Counted from the stretch's first letter, positions 1 through 9,879 are shown. The stretch: 64,000 bases of DNA from Prochlorococcus marinus CUG1416 (GCF_017695965.1 NZ_JAAORM010000002.1:248001-312000), one strand, 5' to 3'. Program-made: numbers and translations. The notes: generated by a model from the sequence alone, not told the origin.

Positions 1-523
<523 letters not shown>

Positions 524-649
524 TCAATAATTATACTTTTAAGACCTTAGCAAGTAAATGTACCGAATTTATTTTTTATTCAGATATTGCTTGCGTCTTT
601 AAACATTTCTAGACCTTCCTAAAGAAAATTAAATAAACATTTGTTTTAG

Positions 650-1342
650 CTAGAACTCAACACACTTTTGTGCTTTTATTCCTTGTTCTTTGAAAGGATG
701 TCTTATTAGTTTCATTTCTGTAACTAGATCAGCGAAATTAATAATTGAATCAGATGCCCCCCTTCCAGTTAAAACAATATGATTTTTTCTATTTTTTAAG
801 CTTTTTAAAAAAGTGATTATTTCTTCTGAAGCAAGATAGCCAAGTTTTGTAGCTATATTTATTTCATCAAGGATTATAAGTTTATAAGATTCATTTTTTA
901 TATATTTCTTGGCTAGTTGCCATGCTTCTTGAACTAATTTCTCATCTCTAATTCTATCTTGTGTTTCCCAAGTAAATCCTTCTCCTAATGAATGCCAAGA
1001 TATGTTTGAAGACAAGTTTTTAAGTGCTTTTTCTTCCCCAGTGGTCCAACCACCTTTAATAAATTGAATGATTGCGACTTTATAACCGTGCCCTATTGTC
1101 CTCAAGGCCATCCCTAAAGATGCAGTTGTTTTACCCTTGCCATTCCCTGTAAAAACAATTAATAATCCTTTTTTGCTATTTCTAATTTGTAGTCTTTCAG
1201 CTTGGATATCTTTTCTTTGCTGCATTCTTTTTTTATATGAGCTCTCATCGCTCTCTGGGGATAGTTTGCCTCCTATCCCAACTTCTTTAGCTTGATTATC
1301 AAGGTTGAATATTTTTTCGGAGGATAAATCTTCTTCTTTCAT
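650..1342 (-). CDS. cobO: Cob(I)yrinic acid a,c-diamide adenosyltransferase
   Basis: CobO/BtuR-type enzyme of 230 residues that transfers the adenosyl group of ATP to cobalt in corrinoid (pseudo-B12) synthesis. A P-loop GNGKGKTT sits at residues 66-73, followed by ASLGMALRTIGHG. The Walker-B-like LIILDEIN is near residue 155 and the family's LTGRGAS near 192. The ~55-residue charged N-terminal leader is longer than in compact BtuR proteins. The gene reads away from the recombinase-like gene on the same strand (gap ~33 bases) and could be cotranscribed with it. Family assignment is firm; the exact corrinoid substrate is inferred from family knowledge. Confidence 0.93.
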   Translation of the reverse strand: MKEEDLSSEKIFNLDNQAKEVGIGGKLSPESDESSYKKRMQQRKDIQAERLQIRNSKKGLLIVFTGNGKGKTTASLGMALRTIGHGYKVAIIQFIKGGWTTGEEKALKNLSSNISWHSLGEGFTWETQDRIRDEKLVQEAWQLAKKYIKNESYKLIILDEINIATKLGYLASEEIITFLKSLKNRKNHIVLTGRGASDSIINFADLVTEMKLIRHPFKEQGIKAQKCVEF

Positions 1343-1375
1343 ATAACTCTAATTTTATGTAGTGATTATAAATCT

Positions 1376-2545
1376 TTAATTAATTTTGGCTCTGTTAACT
1401 TTTAAAATTGCATTATTAACTGCCTGTTGTTGATCTCTTTTAGTAATCCAGTGGTGATAAGTTTGAGTATGTAGGCTAACTGAATGTCCCATCATTCTGG
1501 CAGCCACAGTATCAGGTAAATCATAAAAAATTGTTCTTACAGCCCAAGCATGCCGAAGATCATAAGGTTTTATTTTTAAAGAGTAACGCTTAAACTGATC
1601 TGTTATTTTTTTTCCAATATTTTGTAAGGTTGTAATTTTAAGATCTCTATTAATATTTGGAAGTAGTTGTGGATTTTCACCAAGTTTTGATAACTCGAAC
1701 TTTTCTACCCATTCGGGATGGAACGGCCAAACTTGATGTTCCCCTGTTTTCGTCGTAGGTAAAACTCTAATAATTTTGTCCCCGAAATTTGTTAGAGAAT
1801 TTAAATCACAAAAAAACACTTCATGATTTCTTAAGCCATATGTCGCCATCAGACCAAAAACAAATTTCCAAGATTTGTTTGGTATTTGCTCCCAAAGTTT
1901 CTCTATTACCTCATCTGTAGGGAGATCTCTAAACCCTGCTTTATTTAGGCCATATCCTTTAGAATTTAATTTCCAATTTACTGGAAGTTTAATGTCCAAA
2001 AACTTAGCCAAAACACTAAGTGAAGTGGCGCATTGTTTCCTACTTCTACTTCCCTCCTTATAACTTTCAAGAGTTTTTTGAAATATATTTTCTAAATCTT
2101 CATTTTCATCGTGATTATAAATATTAAGGATTCTTTTCAGATAGGGCTTATAAGAGCTTCTCCAAGTAGTTTTTCTAGTGCTGCTTAGATATTCATTTTT
2201 TCTTTCTTTAAAAAAAGATTCCTCAAATTGATTTAATCTATTTGGGAATTCAAAGTCATTTTTTATTTCCTTTTTATTAGATTTACTTATCCAATTAATC
2301 CAGTCAAATTGATTTAATTCCAGTTGCAAATTGATTAATTGTAATTTCTTTTTAGCCTCTTCTAATCCAGAAATATCAGCCTTTATACCAAGAGATATTC
2401 TTTGAACTTTAAAGTTGTTTTTATCTTCTTTAGAAGGTAGTGAACCTCTAATATTTAATTTCTCGCCCCTTTTCTCAATTCTAAGCTTGCTGCCTTGAGT
2501 AGCAAATTTATCATTGACATTATTAATTTCCTGAATTACGTTCAT
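1376..2545 (-). CDS. Tyrosine-recombinase (phage integrase) family protein, altered box II
   Basis: A 389-residue protein with a lysine-rich N-terminal half (SAM-like core-binding region roughly 90-190) and a C-terminal catalytic-type domain. Visible catalytic-type residues are Arg239 (GLRNHE), Lys266 (TTKTGEH), Arg331 in PYDLRHAW, His354 (MMGHS) and Tyr363 (QTYHHW). The usual His that begins the box II H-x-x-R motif is Tyr328. No second phage gene, attachment repeat or tRNA target lies alongside; the neighbours are the core genes cobO and hemH. A domesticated core recombinase seems likelier than a recent insertion, but that is inference. It is not XerC/XerD by length or N-terminus. Confidence 0.8.
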   Translation of the reverse strand: MNVIQEINNVNDKFATQGSKLRIEKRGEKLNIRGSLPSKEDKNNFKVQRISLGIKADISGLEEAKKKLQLINLQLELNQFDWINWISKSNKKEIKNDFEFPNRLNQFEESFFKERKNEYLSSTRKTTWRSSYKPYLKRILNIYNHDENEDLENIFQKTLESYKEGSRSRKQCATSLSVLAKFLDIKLPVNWKLNSKGYGLNKAGFRDLPTDEVIEKLWEQIPNKSWKFVFGLMATYGLRNHEVFFCDLNSLTNFGDKIIRVLPTTKTGEHQVWPFHPEWVEKFELSKLGENPQLLPNINRDLKITTLQNIGKKITDQFKRYSLKIKPYDLRHAWAVRTIFYDLPDTVAARMMGHSVSLHTQTYHHWITKRDQQQAVNNAILKVNRAKIN

Positions 2546-2610
2546 TTACTTATATAATTGTCCTAATAATGACGTTTTTAATGTTGATTTTCAATCTCCA
2601 TAAATCTTAA

Positions 2611-3786
2611 ATGGCTAAAATAGGCGTCTTATTAATGAATTTAGGAGGGCCTGAACGCATTGCCGATGTAGGCCCATTCTTATATAATCTTTTTTCTGAT
2701 CCAGAGATAATCAGGACACCTTTCCCCGCTGTTCAAAAACCTTTAGCTTGGCTAATTAGTACGCTTCGGAGTACTACTTCACAGCAGGCTTATCTTTCTA
2801 TAGGTGGAGGATCACCCATCAGAAGGATAACTGAACAACAAGCAAGAGAATTGCAATCTAAATTAAGGGATAATGGTGTAAATGCTACTACTTATATAGC
2901 TATGAGGTATTGGCATCCTTTTACTGAATCAGCAATTGCAGATATGAAAGCAGATGATGTAGATCAAATTGTTGTACTACCTTTATATCCTCATTTTTCA
3001 ATAAGTACAAGTGGTTCAAGCTTTAGGGAATTAAAAAAATTGCGAGATTCAGATAATGACTTTAAGAAAATCCCAATGAGATGTGTAAGAAGTTGGTTCA
3101 GTCAATCAGGATATTTAAAGTCAATGGTTGAATTGATTTCCGAACAAGTCTCACTTTGTGAATCACCTTCAAATGCGCATATATTTTTTACTGCTCATGG
3201 AGTTCCTAAGAGTTATGTAGAGGAAGCTGGAGACCCTTATAAACAACAAATTGAAGATTGTTCATTATTGATAATAAATGAGTTGGAAAAATATTTAGGG
3301 CATAGTAATCCGCATACACTCTCTTATCAAAGTAGAGTTGGCCCGGTTGAATGGTTGAAGCCTTATACAGAAGAAGTGTTAGCTGATCTTGGGAGGTCAA
3401 ATGTTAATGATCTTATTGTCGTTCCAATAAGTTTTGTTGGAGAGCATATTGAAACATTGCAAGAAATTGACATTGAGTATAAAGAAATTGCCGAAAAAGC
3501 TGGTATCAAAAACTTTCGAAGAGTAAAGGCTCTAAATACTCATCCTACTTTTATTGAGGGTCTTAGTGATCTAGTAGTTTCTTGTTTGGAAGGACCTTTA
3601 ATTGATATTGAGGAAGCTTCTCAGTTGCCTGAAAAAGTTAAACTTTACCCCCAAGAGAAATGGCAATGGGGTTGGAATAATAGCTCAGAGGTGTGGAATG
3701 GAAGGGTTGCTATGATTGTTTTTTTAGTACTTTTTATTGAACTAATTTCAGGTTCTGGACCATTACATAGGCTAGGAATTCTATAA
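2611..3786 (+). CDS. hemH: Ferrochelatase with C-terminal CAB-like helix
   Basis: Protoporphyrin ferrochelatase (391 residues) inserts Fe2+ into protoporphyrin IX, the last step of protoheme synthesis. The N-terminus [14 protein letters not shown] and the catalytic His196 in [11 protein letters not shown] fit the family, as does [18 protein letters not shown] further on. Residues ~350-391 form the extension typical of cyanobacterial and plastid ferrochelatase II. It is a linker followed by [16 protein letters not shown], a chlorophyll a/b-binding (HLIP-like) helix with the ExxNGRxAM signature, which anchors the enzyme to the membrane. Divergent from the recombinase gene, with ilvB downstream. 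Confidence 0.97.
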   Translation: MAKIGVLLMNLGGPERIADVGPFLYNLFSDPEIIRTPFPAVQKPLAWLISTLRSTTSQQAYLSIGGGSPIRRITEQQARELQSKLRDNGVNATTYIAMRYWHPFTESAIADMKADDVDQIVVLPLYPHFSISTSGSSFRELKKLRDSDNDFKKIPMRCVRSWFSQSGYLKSMVELISEQVSLCESPSNAHIFFTAHGVPKSYVEEAGDPYKQQIEDCSLLIINELEKYLGHSNPHTLSYQSRVGPVEWLKPYTEEVLADLGRSNVNDLIVVPISFVGEHIETLQEIDIEYKEIAEKAGIKNFRRVKALNTHPTFIEGLSDLVVSCLEGPLIDIEEASQLPEKVKLYPQEKWQWGWNNSSEVWNGRVAMIVFLVLFIELISGSGPLHRLGIL

Positions 3787-3921
3787 AGATCAATTTGTAT
3801 TTACTTATAAAATTTAAATTTATTAATTAATTTTTTGAATAGTATTCTGACATTACATTTCTAAATGAGGCAAAAGTATTTAATTAAGTTTAAAATTTAT
3901 ATTAAATATTGAATTTCTTTA

Positions 3922-5685
3922 GTGACTCTTACTTCGAGATCCTTGTCAAAGGGTAGTTCAAAAAATGAAAATCCCGTTTGGATAACTGGTGCAGATGCAC
4001 TAATGGATTCTTTGAAAATTCATGGGGTTAAGGTAATATTTGGTTATCCTGGAGGAGCTATACTACCAATATATGATGCTGTTCATAAAGCAGAACATGA
4101 TGGTTGGCTAAAACACTATATGGTAAGGCATGAACAAGGAGGTTCTCATGCGGCTGATGGATATGCAAGATCTACTGGTGAAGTAGGGGTATGTTTTGGA
4201 ACCTCAGGTCCAGGGGCAACAAATTTAGTGACTGGAATTGCCACAGCTCAAATGGATTCTGTTCCTTTAGTAGTAGTTACAGGTCAAGTTCCAAGACCTG
4301 CTATAGGGACAGATGCTTTTCAAGAAACTGATATTTTTGGCATAACTCTTCCAATAGTGAAACATTCATGGGTAATAAGAGATCCTTCAGATATCGCGAA
4401 AGTAGTTTCTGAAGCTTTTTTTATAGCCTCTTCTGGAAGACCTGGCCCTGTTTTAATTGATATACCAAAAGATGTAGGTCAAGAATTCTTTAATTACAAA
4501 AGAGTTTTGCCTGGTGAGATTATTCCAAAAGGATTTAAGAGGAATGGAGATATTAATGACTGCGATATCAAAAAAGCAATTAAATTAATAGAAGATTCTG
4601 AAAGACCTCTTCTATATGTTGGTGGTGGGGCAATATCTTCAGGGGCTCATGCTGAAATAAGAACTTTGGCAAAGAATTATCAAATTCCAGTTACAACAAC
4701 CTTAATGGGTAAAGGTGCTTTTGATGAAAAAGACAATTTATCAGTTGGGATGTTAGGAATGCACGGAACTGCTTACGCAAACTTTGCAGTTACAGAATGT
4801 GATCTTTTAATTGCTATTGGAGCTAGATTCGATGATAGGGTTACAGGAAAATTAGATACTTTTGCACCCAATGCAAAGGTAATTCATATAGATATTGATC
4901 CAGCAGAAGTTAATAAAAATAGACGAGTAGATGTAGCAATTGTCTCTGACGTTTCAAAAGCTGTTCTCAAAATTAATGAAAAATCTCTTGATAACAAATT
5001 CACTTGTCAGACGAAGAACTGGTTAGAAAAAATTGATTTTTGGAAAAATAAACACCCTTTATATGACCCGCCTAAAGAAGGCGAAATTTATCCTCAGGAA
5101 GTTCTTTTAAAAGTTAGGGAACTTTCACCTGAATCTTATGTAACTACAGATGTAGGACAACATCAGATGTGGGCTGCTCAATATCTTAGGAATTCTCCAA
5201 GAAAATGGATTAGTAGTGCAGGCTTAGGAACTATGGGTTTTGGATTGCCAGCGGCAATTGGAGTGAAAGCAGCCTTACCTAATTCAGATGTAATTTGTAT
5301 TGCAGGAGATGCAAGTGTCTTAATGAATATTCAAGAATTAGGGACTTTATCTCAATATGGTTTGAAGGTGAAATTGATCATCATAAATAATCGCTGGCAA
5401 GGGATGGTAAGACAATGGCAGGAAAGTTTCTACGATGAAAGGTATTCCTCATCTGATATGAGTTGTGGTGAACCTGACTTTGTAAAACTTGCTGAGTCTT
5501 TTGGAGTTAAAGGATACTTAATTTCTGATAGAAAACAACTACAGAATGAATTTAAAAATGCGCTTGATCATGATGGACCTGCTTTAATTAATATTCTTGT
5601 CAGAAGAGGTGAAAATTGCTATCCAATGGTTCCTCCTGGGAAAAGTAACGCTCAAATGGTTGGATATGTTAATAGTGAAGACTAA
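3922..5685 (+). CDS. ilvB: Acetolactate synthase large (catalytic) subunit
   Basis: A ThDP-dependent enzyme of branched-chain amino-acid synthesis that makes acetolactate or acetohydroxybutyrate from pyruvate. It has 587 residues, the usual length. Glu71 in [15 protein letters not shown] is the ThDP-activating glutamate. The FAD/central domain includes [12 protein letters not shown], and the ThDP motif runs from [14 protein letters not shown] to [12 protein letters not shown]. The start is GTG at 3922; no in-frame ATG precedes the conserved region. The small subunit gene is not in this window. A T-rich run after the stop (about 5699-5708) has no convincing stem, so I call no terminator. Confidence 0.97.
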   Translation: MTLTSRSLSKGSSKNENPVWITGADALMDSLKIHGVKVIFGYPGGAILPIYDAVHKAEHDGWLKHYMVRHEQGGSHAADGYARSTGEVGVCFGTSGPGATNLVTGIATAQMDSVPLVVVTGQVPRPAIGTDAFQETDIFGITLPIVKHSWVIRDPSDIAKVVSEAFFIASSGRPGPVLIDIPKDVGQEFFNYKRVLPGEIIPKGFKRNGDINDCDIKKAIKLIEDSERPLLYVGGGAISSGAHAEIRTLAKNYQIPVTTTLMGKGAFDEKDNLSVGMLGMHGTAYANFAVTECDLLIAIGARFDDRVTGKLDTFAPNAKVIHIDIDPAEVNKNRRVDVAIVSDVSKAVLKINEKSLDNKFTCQTKNWLEKIDFWKNKHPLYDPPKEGEIYPQEVLLKVRELSPESYVTTDVGQHQMWAAQYLRNSPRKWISSAGLGTMGFGLPAAIGVKAALPNSDVICIAGDASVLMNIQELGTLSQYGLKVKLIIINNRWQGMVRQWQESFYDERYSSSDMSCGEPDFVKLAESFGVKGYLISDRKQLQNEFKNALDHDGPALINILVRRGENCYPMVPPGKSNAQMVGYVNSED

Positions 5686-5750
5686 TTCTTTAAGTACCTT
5701 TTTTTTTTAATTAACTATTAAGATGAATCAAAAACTTAAATTTTTCTGAA

Positions 5751-6101
5751 TTGAAAAAATTATCAAAATATTTAATAATAATCTTCTTGATTATTATTAA
5801 TCCTCTAGTAGTAGACTCGGCTGAAATACTCCAAATTAAAAGTTCAAATACTATTTTGGTAGGAGATCAAAATAGGAACTTAACAATTGGATTATTTTGT
5901 GTAGATGTAGATAAAAATGATGAGCTTGAAGCAATTAATTTACTTAAAAGTGAATTTCCAAGGGGAAGCAAAGTGAAAATAAAACCTTTTGGTTTTAAAG
6001 AGAATGTTTTGTTAGCCAAAGTTTTTAATATTAAAGGTACTAAGGAGATGGCTAAATTATTAGTTGATAAAGACTTAACCAGAAAAAATTGTCCAAATTA
6101 A
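5751..6101 (+). CDS. Small secreted protein with a degenerate SNase-like fold
   Basis: A 116-residue protein from a TTG start. Residues 1-23 are a signal peptide (KKLSKYLIIIFLIIINPLVVDSA, split around the hydrophobic core), predicting export. The mature part follows the layout of thermonuclease-like domains: AEILQIKSSNTILVGD, then NLTIGLFCVDV, a helix with A-x-x-LLKSEFPRGSKVKIK, then LLAKVFNIKG and an ELAKLLVDKDL-like segment. The catalytic Arg and Asp/Glu residues of active staphylococcal nuclease are not evident, so it may bind rather than cut. The fold call is my inference from pattern. It sits alone between ilvB and the convergent yfiH-type gene. Confidence 0.6.
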   Translation: MKKLSKYLIIIFLIIINPLVVDSAEILQIKSSNTILVGDQNRNLTIGLFCVDVDKNDELEAINLLKSEFPRGSKVKIKPFGFKENVLLAKVFNIKGTKEMAKLLVDKDLTRKNCPN

Positions 6102-6107
6102 ATATCT

Positions 6108-6890
6108 CTATGAATGAATAAAATTCCATTGTCTCGAGATTGTCTTGTTCCTTCTCCAGGAATTAAATTCATTTTTTGATTCGTATGTACATAAATTTGA
6201 GATATCGATATTTGTATTAGGAATTTTTTCATTCAAAAGTTGCCTATAAGCAAACATCCTAAGATCAAGTTGATTTAAGTTTTGCTCTTTTAAGTTATTT
6301 GAATCATTAAAAGAAAAATTTTTTTTAGTTTCAGTCAAATTAACTGTTATTTTTTTATTTTCGGCCTTTTTATAAAATTCTTTCAATGTCTTTTTATCAA
6401 CTAGATAATGTTCCTTCGATATCGCTGGCCCTATTGCTACAAGTAAGTCATCTCTAGAAGTCCCAAAATTATCGAAAATTTTAACTAGATTTTTTATTAT
6501 TTTTTTTTCTAAGCCTTTTCTTCCACAATGCAAGGCGGCTACATTTCTTGTTCTTTTATCTGCAAAAAATATTGGCATGCAATCAGCTGTGTAAATCCAT
6601 AAGTTTTGATTGCATTTATTACCAATAAGACCATCTGCATCAGTCTTACTCCCTTTTTGCGAATTTGATCCAAAAGCTAATATATTACTGTGAATTTGAT
6701 TAGATACACAATTTACGGAATTTTCATTAAAGTGATTTCCTAATAATTGAAGAAATTTCTCAGAGCTAGACTTTGTAAAGTATGCATGTTGAAAATTATA
6801 TTGACTAAGAATTGGTGATGAATAGTACTCAAATTTTTTGTTTTGAATGAAAATTTTAGTTTTTGAGAAATATACTTCTTTGTAAGGAAT
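6108..6890 (-). CDS. YfiH/PgeF-type purine nucleosidase-like (laccase-domain) protein, probable ATT start
   Basis: COG1496 family protein (once called polyphenol oxidase; some members are purine nucleoside phosphorylase/deaminase-like or the peptidoglycan-editing PgeF). Metal-site motifs are visible: SNQIHS (His), TADCMPIFF (Cys) and ALHCGRKG (His). An ATG at 6578 would delete the first two of these, so that start is too late. Extending in frame upstream, no ATG, GTG or TTG occurs before a stop next to the upstream gene. ATT at 6890-6888 lies 5 bases after AGGAGG (6901-6896, minus strand) and gives 260 residues, a normal family length. The function is not certain from sequence. Confidence 0.8.
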   Translation of the reverse strand: MPYKEVYFSKTKIFIQNKKFEYYSSPILSQYNFQHAYFTKSSSEKFLQLLGNHFNENSVNCVSNQIHSNILAFGSNSQKGSKTDADGLIGNKCNQNLWIYTADCMPIFFADKRTRNVAALHCGRKGLEKKIIKNLVKIFDNFGTSRDDLLVAIGPAISKEHYLVDKKTLKEFYKKAENKKITVNLTETKKNFSFNDSNNLKEQNLNQLDLRMFAYRQLLNEKIPNTNIDISNLCTYESKNEFNSWRRNKTISRQWNFIHS

Positions 6891-6895
6891 AGCTC

Positions 6896-6901
6896 CCTCC
6901 T
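6896..6901 (-). promoter_or_regulatory. Strong Shine-Dalgarno that decides the yfiH-type start
   Basis: On the minus strand the bases read AGGAGG, then GAGCT, then ATT CCT TAC. A perfect anti-16S match at ideal spacing marks ATT (6890) as the likely initiation codon. The site lies 3 bases after the stop of the upstream Tab2-type gene, so the two are probably translated from one mRNA. Strong Shine-Dalgarno sequences are rare at the other starts I checked in this window. Confidence 0.6.
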
Positions 6902-6904
6902 AAA

Positions 6905-7807
6905 TTAAATTAATTCAATATCTCTTAAGATCCAGAACCCTGCAAATTTTTCGATGAATGGCGTTGACTGTATGGAAATAAATTGATAGCCAAAAGAATT
7001 TTTTTTATTATCTAAAAACTTTGTACTTAAAATGTTTGCATCTTTTTCAGGCAAATCTGTGACTAGCCACTTATCATCTTCTGAAGCTTCAAGAATGAGT
7101 TGGTTCTTAATTATGTTTAGTTTAATAGGTTCTAAACAACTGAACCATGCAGAAAGTGCTAATGATCTATCTTTGCTAAAAAGTCTTAATCCAGGTACTA
7201 AATTATTATCATCAAATTTTTGGTGAATTGGGAAAATATCTCCAAATTCCATAGGCCAATTTTCCGCTGATTTTAATTCGCCAATTGATATTTCAGCGAT
7301 AGTTAAAGCATCACCCCTCACTGCTTCTGGTAAAGGTTTAGGTGAGTTTTCCAATTTAGACGTGAAAGTTGGCGCTAGCACACCTCTTACATAGCCATTT
7401 TCATTTGGATAAATCTCTTTTTCAAGAAATTCGATTCTATCGAACAAATCGTAAGTTCTTCTACTGACGAGAGCCTCAATGCTATTGGCCTCCAGAGATT
7501 TCTTAATGATCGATTTCATTGACGTCCTCCAGAATCTAACTATTGCGGGCTTTGCCCACCCTTCTTTTTTTGCATCATTAATTGCTTCTTTTAGTGCCTT
7601 TGTAAGCCATACCGAATTAACTTCATTGGCAGGGCATTTTTTATTCCAAAGAAAAATATCTTCTGTCTTATAATTTCTTTTGGAGCAAATAATTAACTCC
7701 CACCTTTTTTTTCCATTTGATTCAATAATTGGTCTTGAGTAAAAGTCTAATTCCCAATCTGAAATTTTTAATTCAAGACTTTGTTCTGTTTCTTTATTTA
7801 TTTTCAT
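6905..7807 (-). CDS. Tab2/Atab2-like RNA-binding protein (DUF1092)
   Basis: A 300-residue member of the Tab2 family. In green algae and plants the homologues bind RNA and promote translation of photosystem I (psaB) mRNA, and in plants also PSII-related messages. Family marks are the N-terminal WELDFYSRPIIESNGKKRWE segment, VRFWRTSMKSII near residue 110, AVRGDALTIAEI and the C-terminal FAGFWILRDIELI. No membrane segment is seen. It lies between rpsA2 (4-base overlap, so coupled) and the yfiH-type gene. The family is clear; a role in photosystem I synthesis here is carried over from eukaryotic homologues. Confidence 0.85.
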   Translation of the reverse strand: MKINKETEQSLELKISDWELDFYSRPIIESNGKKRWELIICSKRNYKTEDIFLWNKKCPANEVNSVWLTKALKEAINDAKKEGWAKPAIVRFWRTSMKSIIKKSLEANSIEALVSRRTYDLFDRIEFLEKEIYPNENGYVRGVLAPTFTSKLENSPKPLPEAVRGDALTIAEISIGELKSAENWPMEFGDIFPIHQKFDDNNLVPGLRLFSKDRSLALSAWFSCLEPIKLNIIKNQLILEASEDDKWLVTDLPEKDANILSTKFLDNKKNSFGYQFISIQSTPFIEKFAGFWILRDIELI

Positions 7808-9018
7808 TTATCTTGTTCTTTTTTATCGAAGAGTGCTTTAGTTTTTAGTGCTCTCTCATTGGCTTCTTGCATAACTTTTTGTTTATCAATAATTAATTCT
7901 CCCGCTGAGTTCTCTAAGAGTGCTGTATTAAGACCAATTCGCCCTTTTTTAAGATCAATTTCAGATATTAAAGCTTTTATAATTTCCCCTTCTCTAAAAA
8001 TTTCTCGTAAAGAACGAATCGATCCGTTTGTTAGTGAGGATTGATGAAGAAGTCCACTAGCTCCACCTAAATCAATAAAGAAGCCATATGGTTTTACTGC
8101 TAAAACTTCTCCTTCAATTAATTGACCCAATTCTAGACTTGTAAGTTTAGAGACTAATGATGCTTTCTTTTCAGAGAGAACTAATTTTCTGGATTCTGGA
8201 TTCACCTCAAGAAACGCTACTTTTAGAGTTTTGCCAACAAAAGATTGATAATCTTGACCATCTTCAAGTTGGGATCTTGGGATGAATCCTCTCAATCCAT
8301 CTACATCACACGTAAGTCCACCTCTATTAAATCCATTAATTAAAACGTCAATTAATTCTCCATTTTTAGCGGAATTTGAAACTTTATCCCAACTTTGCCT
8401 GAGAATTAATGCCCGAGCGCTCACTGTTACCATCCCATCAGCATTTTGTTCTTTTATAACCAAAACTTCCAATTCAAGGCCTATAGAGAATTTTTCTTTA
8501 AAGTTAGTTATGACGCCCAACCCACATTCTTTTTTTGGCATATAACCAGGTGCTTTCCCACCAATATCAACATATAGGCCATCACTTTCGATTGCTATAA
8601 CCTTCCCTGAAATTGTTTCTCCCGTAGCACCAATTGGCTCATTTTCATTTAAAGCCTCCAAAAAAGCACTTTCATCAAAATCGAATTCATCAACTGTTCT
8701 TTCTAATTGAAAATCGGTGTTTTGCTCAGAAAAATTAAGAGGTCTATTTAAGTCTTGTTGAGAACTATCAAAAGCTTTAGTGTCTTCATTTCTGTCCTCA
8801 ATTTCTTTTACTGATTCATCTTTAATTATTTGAGGTTTGATTGCGATATTTTCTTTTTGAATTTCTTCTTGCGAATTGTTTTGCTCATTCTGTATTTCTT
8901 GAGATTTTTTTTGAGTATCCTTCTTGCTTATGTGAAGTACCTGAAGAGGTTTTTTAAAATCTTTTTTATTGCCCTTTGGTTGGATATTATCTTGGGCATT
9001 TTTATTACTGACTCCCAT
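7804..9018 (-). CDS. rpsA2: S1-domain ribosomal-protein-like RNA-binding protein (second S1)
   Basis: A 404-residue protein with three S1 (OB-fold) repeats. The first begins GETISGKVIAIESDGLYVDI (~134), the second GELIDVLINGFNRGGLTCDV (~220) and the third GQLIEGEVLAVKPYGFFIDL (~302). E. coli S1 has six. The first ~125 residues are a charged, Glu/Gln/Lys-rich, probably disordered extension. Marine picocyanobacteria carry two S1 homologues; the long N-terminal extension and divergent repeats suit the second, named rpsA2 or nbp1. It probably binds mRNA; ribosome association is not provable here. It starts at ATG 9018 and overlaps the Tab2-type gene by 4 bases. Confidence 0.85.
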   Translation of the reverse strand: MGVSNKNAQDNIQPKGNKKDFKKPLQVLHISKKDTQKKSQEIQNEQNNSQEEIQKENIAIKPQIIKDESVKEIEDRNEDTKAFDSSQQDLNRPLNFSEQNTDFQLERTVDEFDFDESAFLEALNENEPIGATGETISGKVIAIESDGLYVDIGGKAPGYMPKKECGLGVITNFKEKFSIGLELEVLVIKEQNADGMVTVSARALILRQSWDKVSNSAKNGELIDVLINGFNRGGLTCDVDGLRGFIPRSQLEDGQDYQSFVGKTLKVAFLEVNPESRKLVLSEKKASLVSKLTSLELGQLIEGEVLAVKPYGFFIDLGGASGLLHQSSLTNGSIRSLREIFREGEIIKALISEIDLKKGRIGLNTALLENSAGELIIDKQKVMQEANERALKTKALFDKKEQDK

Positions 9019-9084
9019 CGTAGGTAAAATAAGAATAATTAATTAATAACATACTCTAAATGTTAGTACTCAAAATTAAAATTA

Positions 9085-9879
9085 ATGAACTTTAAACCAA
9101 TACCTAATAAATTTGAATATTTAAATTGGCAAGAAATTGAGAGTATTGCAAAAGACAAAAGATCAACAGTGATTTGGCCATTCGGCGCTGTTGAGCAACA
9201 TGGACCGCATTTGCCCCTTGCTACAGATAGTATTTTTGTTGATGAAATCATTAGCGAAGTTTTTAAATTATTCTCTTCCGATATTCCATTAAAAAAACTT
9301 CCAACACAATATATTGGGTTTTCTCCAGAACATAAGGGTTTTGCTGGGACAATTTCACTTTCCTCAAATTTAATAACCTCAATGATTAAGGAAGTCGGAG
9401 GTCAATTATCTGAAATGGGTTTTAAAAGATTGATATTGATTAATGGACATGGAGGTCAAATCTCACTACTAAATACAGCTGCAAGAGAGCTAAGAAGTTT
9501 TGCACCTGGGATGGCAGTATTCCCTTGTTTCTTATGGAGTGGTGTTAATGGATTAAGTGAATTGTTAACAAAAACTGAGATCGAGGATGGGCTTCATGCT
9601 TCTTTAGCTGAAACAAGTTTGATGCTCGCTTTAAAACCAGAATTAGTAGGTGATGATCGTCCTAATGAGGGTATTAAAGGACAGATCCCAGAAGGATGGA
9701 GTTTAGAGGGGAATGCGCCTACTGCTTGGCTTACTGATGACTTTAGTAAATCAGGCGTTATAGGGGATAGCAGAGGAGCAAATGAGTCTTTAGGAAAAAA
9801 TTTAAAGGAATTATTGATTAATCATTGGTTTAAATTGATAATGAATCTGATGCAATCTGATTGGCCAAACAATTCTTAA
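9085..9879 (+). CDS. Creatininase-family amidohydrolase
   Basis: A 264-residue metal-dependent amidohydrolase of the creatininase superfamily. Metal-ligand-type residues are Glu37 and His39 (GAVEQHGPHLPL), Asp48 (ATDS) and His122 (INGHGGQ); Glu176 (HASLAETS) is placed to complete the site. The superfamily includes creatininase, formamide hydrolases of cofactor synthesis and mycofactocin-type peptidases, so the true substrate is open. Creatinine is unlikely in this organism. It is the first gene of the plus-strand run leading into ado and aar (gap to ado ~110 bases); this context does not reveal the substrate. Confidence 0.85.
   Translation: MNFKPIPNKFEYLNWQEIESIAKDKRSTVIWPFGAVEQHGPHLPLATDSIFVDEIISEVFKLFSSDIPLKKLPTQYIGFSPEHKGFAGTISLSSNLITSMIKEVGGQLSEMGFKRLILINGHGGQISLLNTAARELRSFAPGMAVFPCFLWSGVNGLSELLTKTEIEDGLHASLAETSLMLALKPELVGDDRPNEGIKGQIPEGWSLEGNAPTAWLTDDFSKSGVIGDSRGANESLGKNLKELLINHWFKLIMNLMQSDWPNNS

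Noticed and set aside
1376-2545. Prophage or genomic-island border suggested by an integrase-type gene
   Set aside because: Flanks are ordinary core genes (cobO, hemH), there is no tRNA or direct repeat beside it, no other phage gene, and no visible change in base composition.
6108-6578. Truncated or broken yfiH gene starting at the internal ATG
   Set aside because: The frame continues upstream through conserved motifs to a position with a perfect Shine-Dalgarno and ATT, so the gene appears intact.
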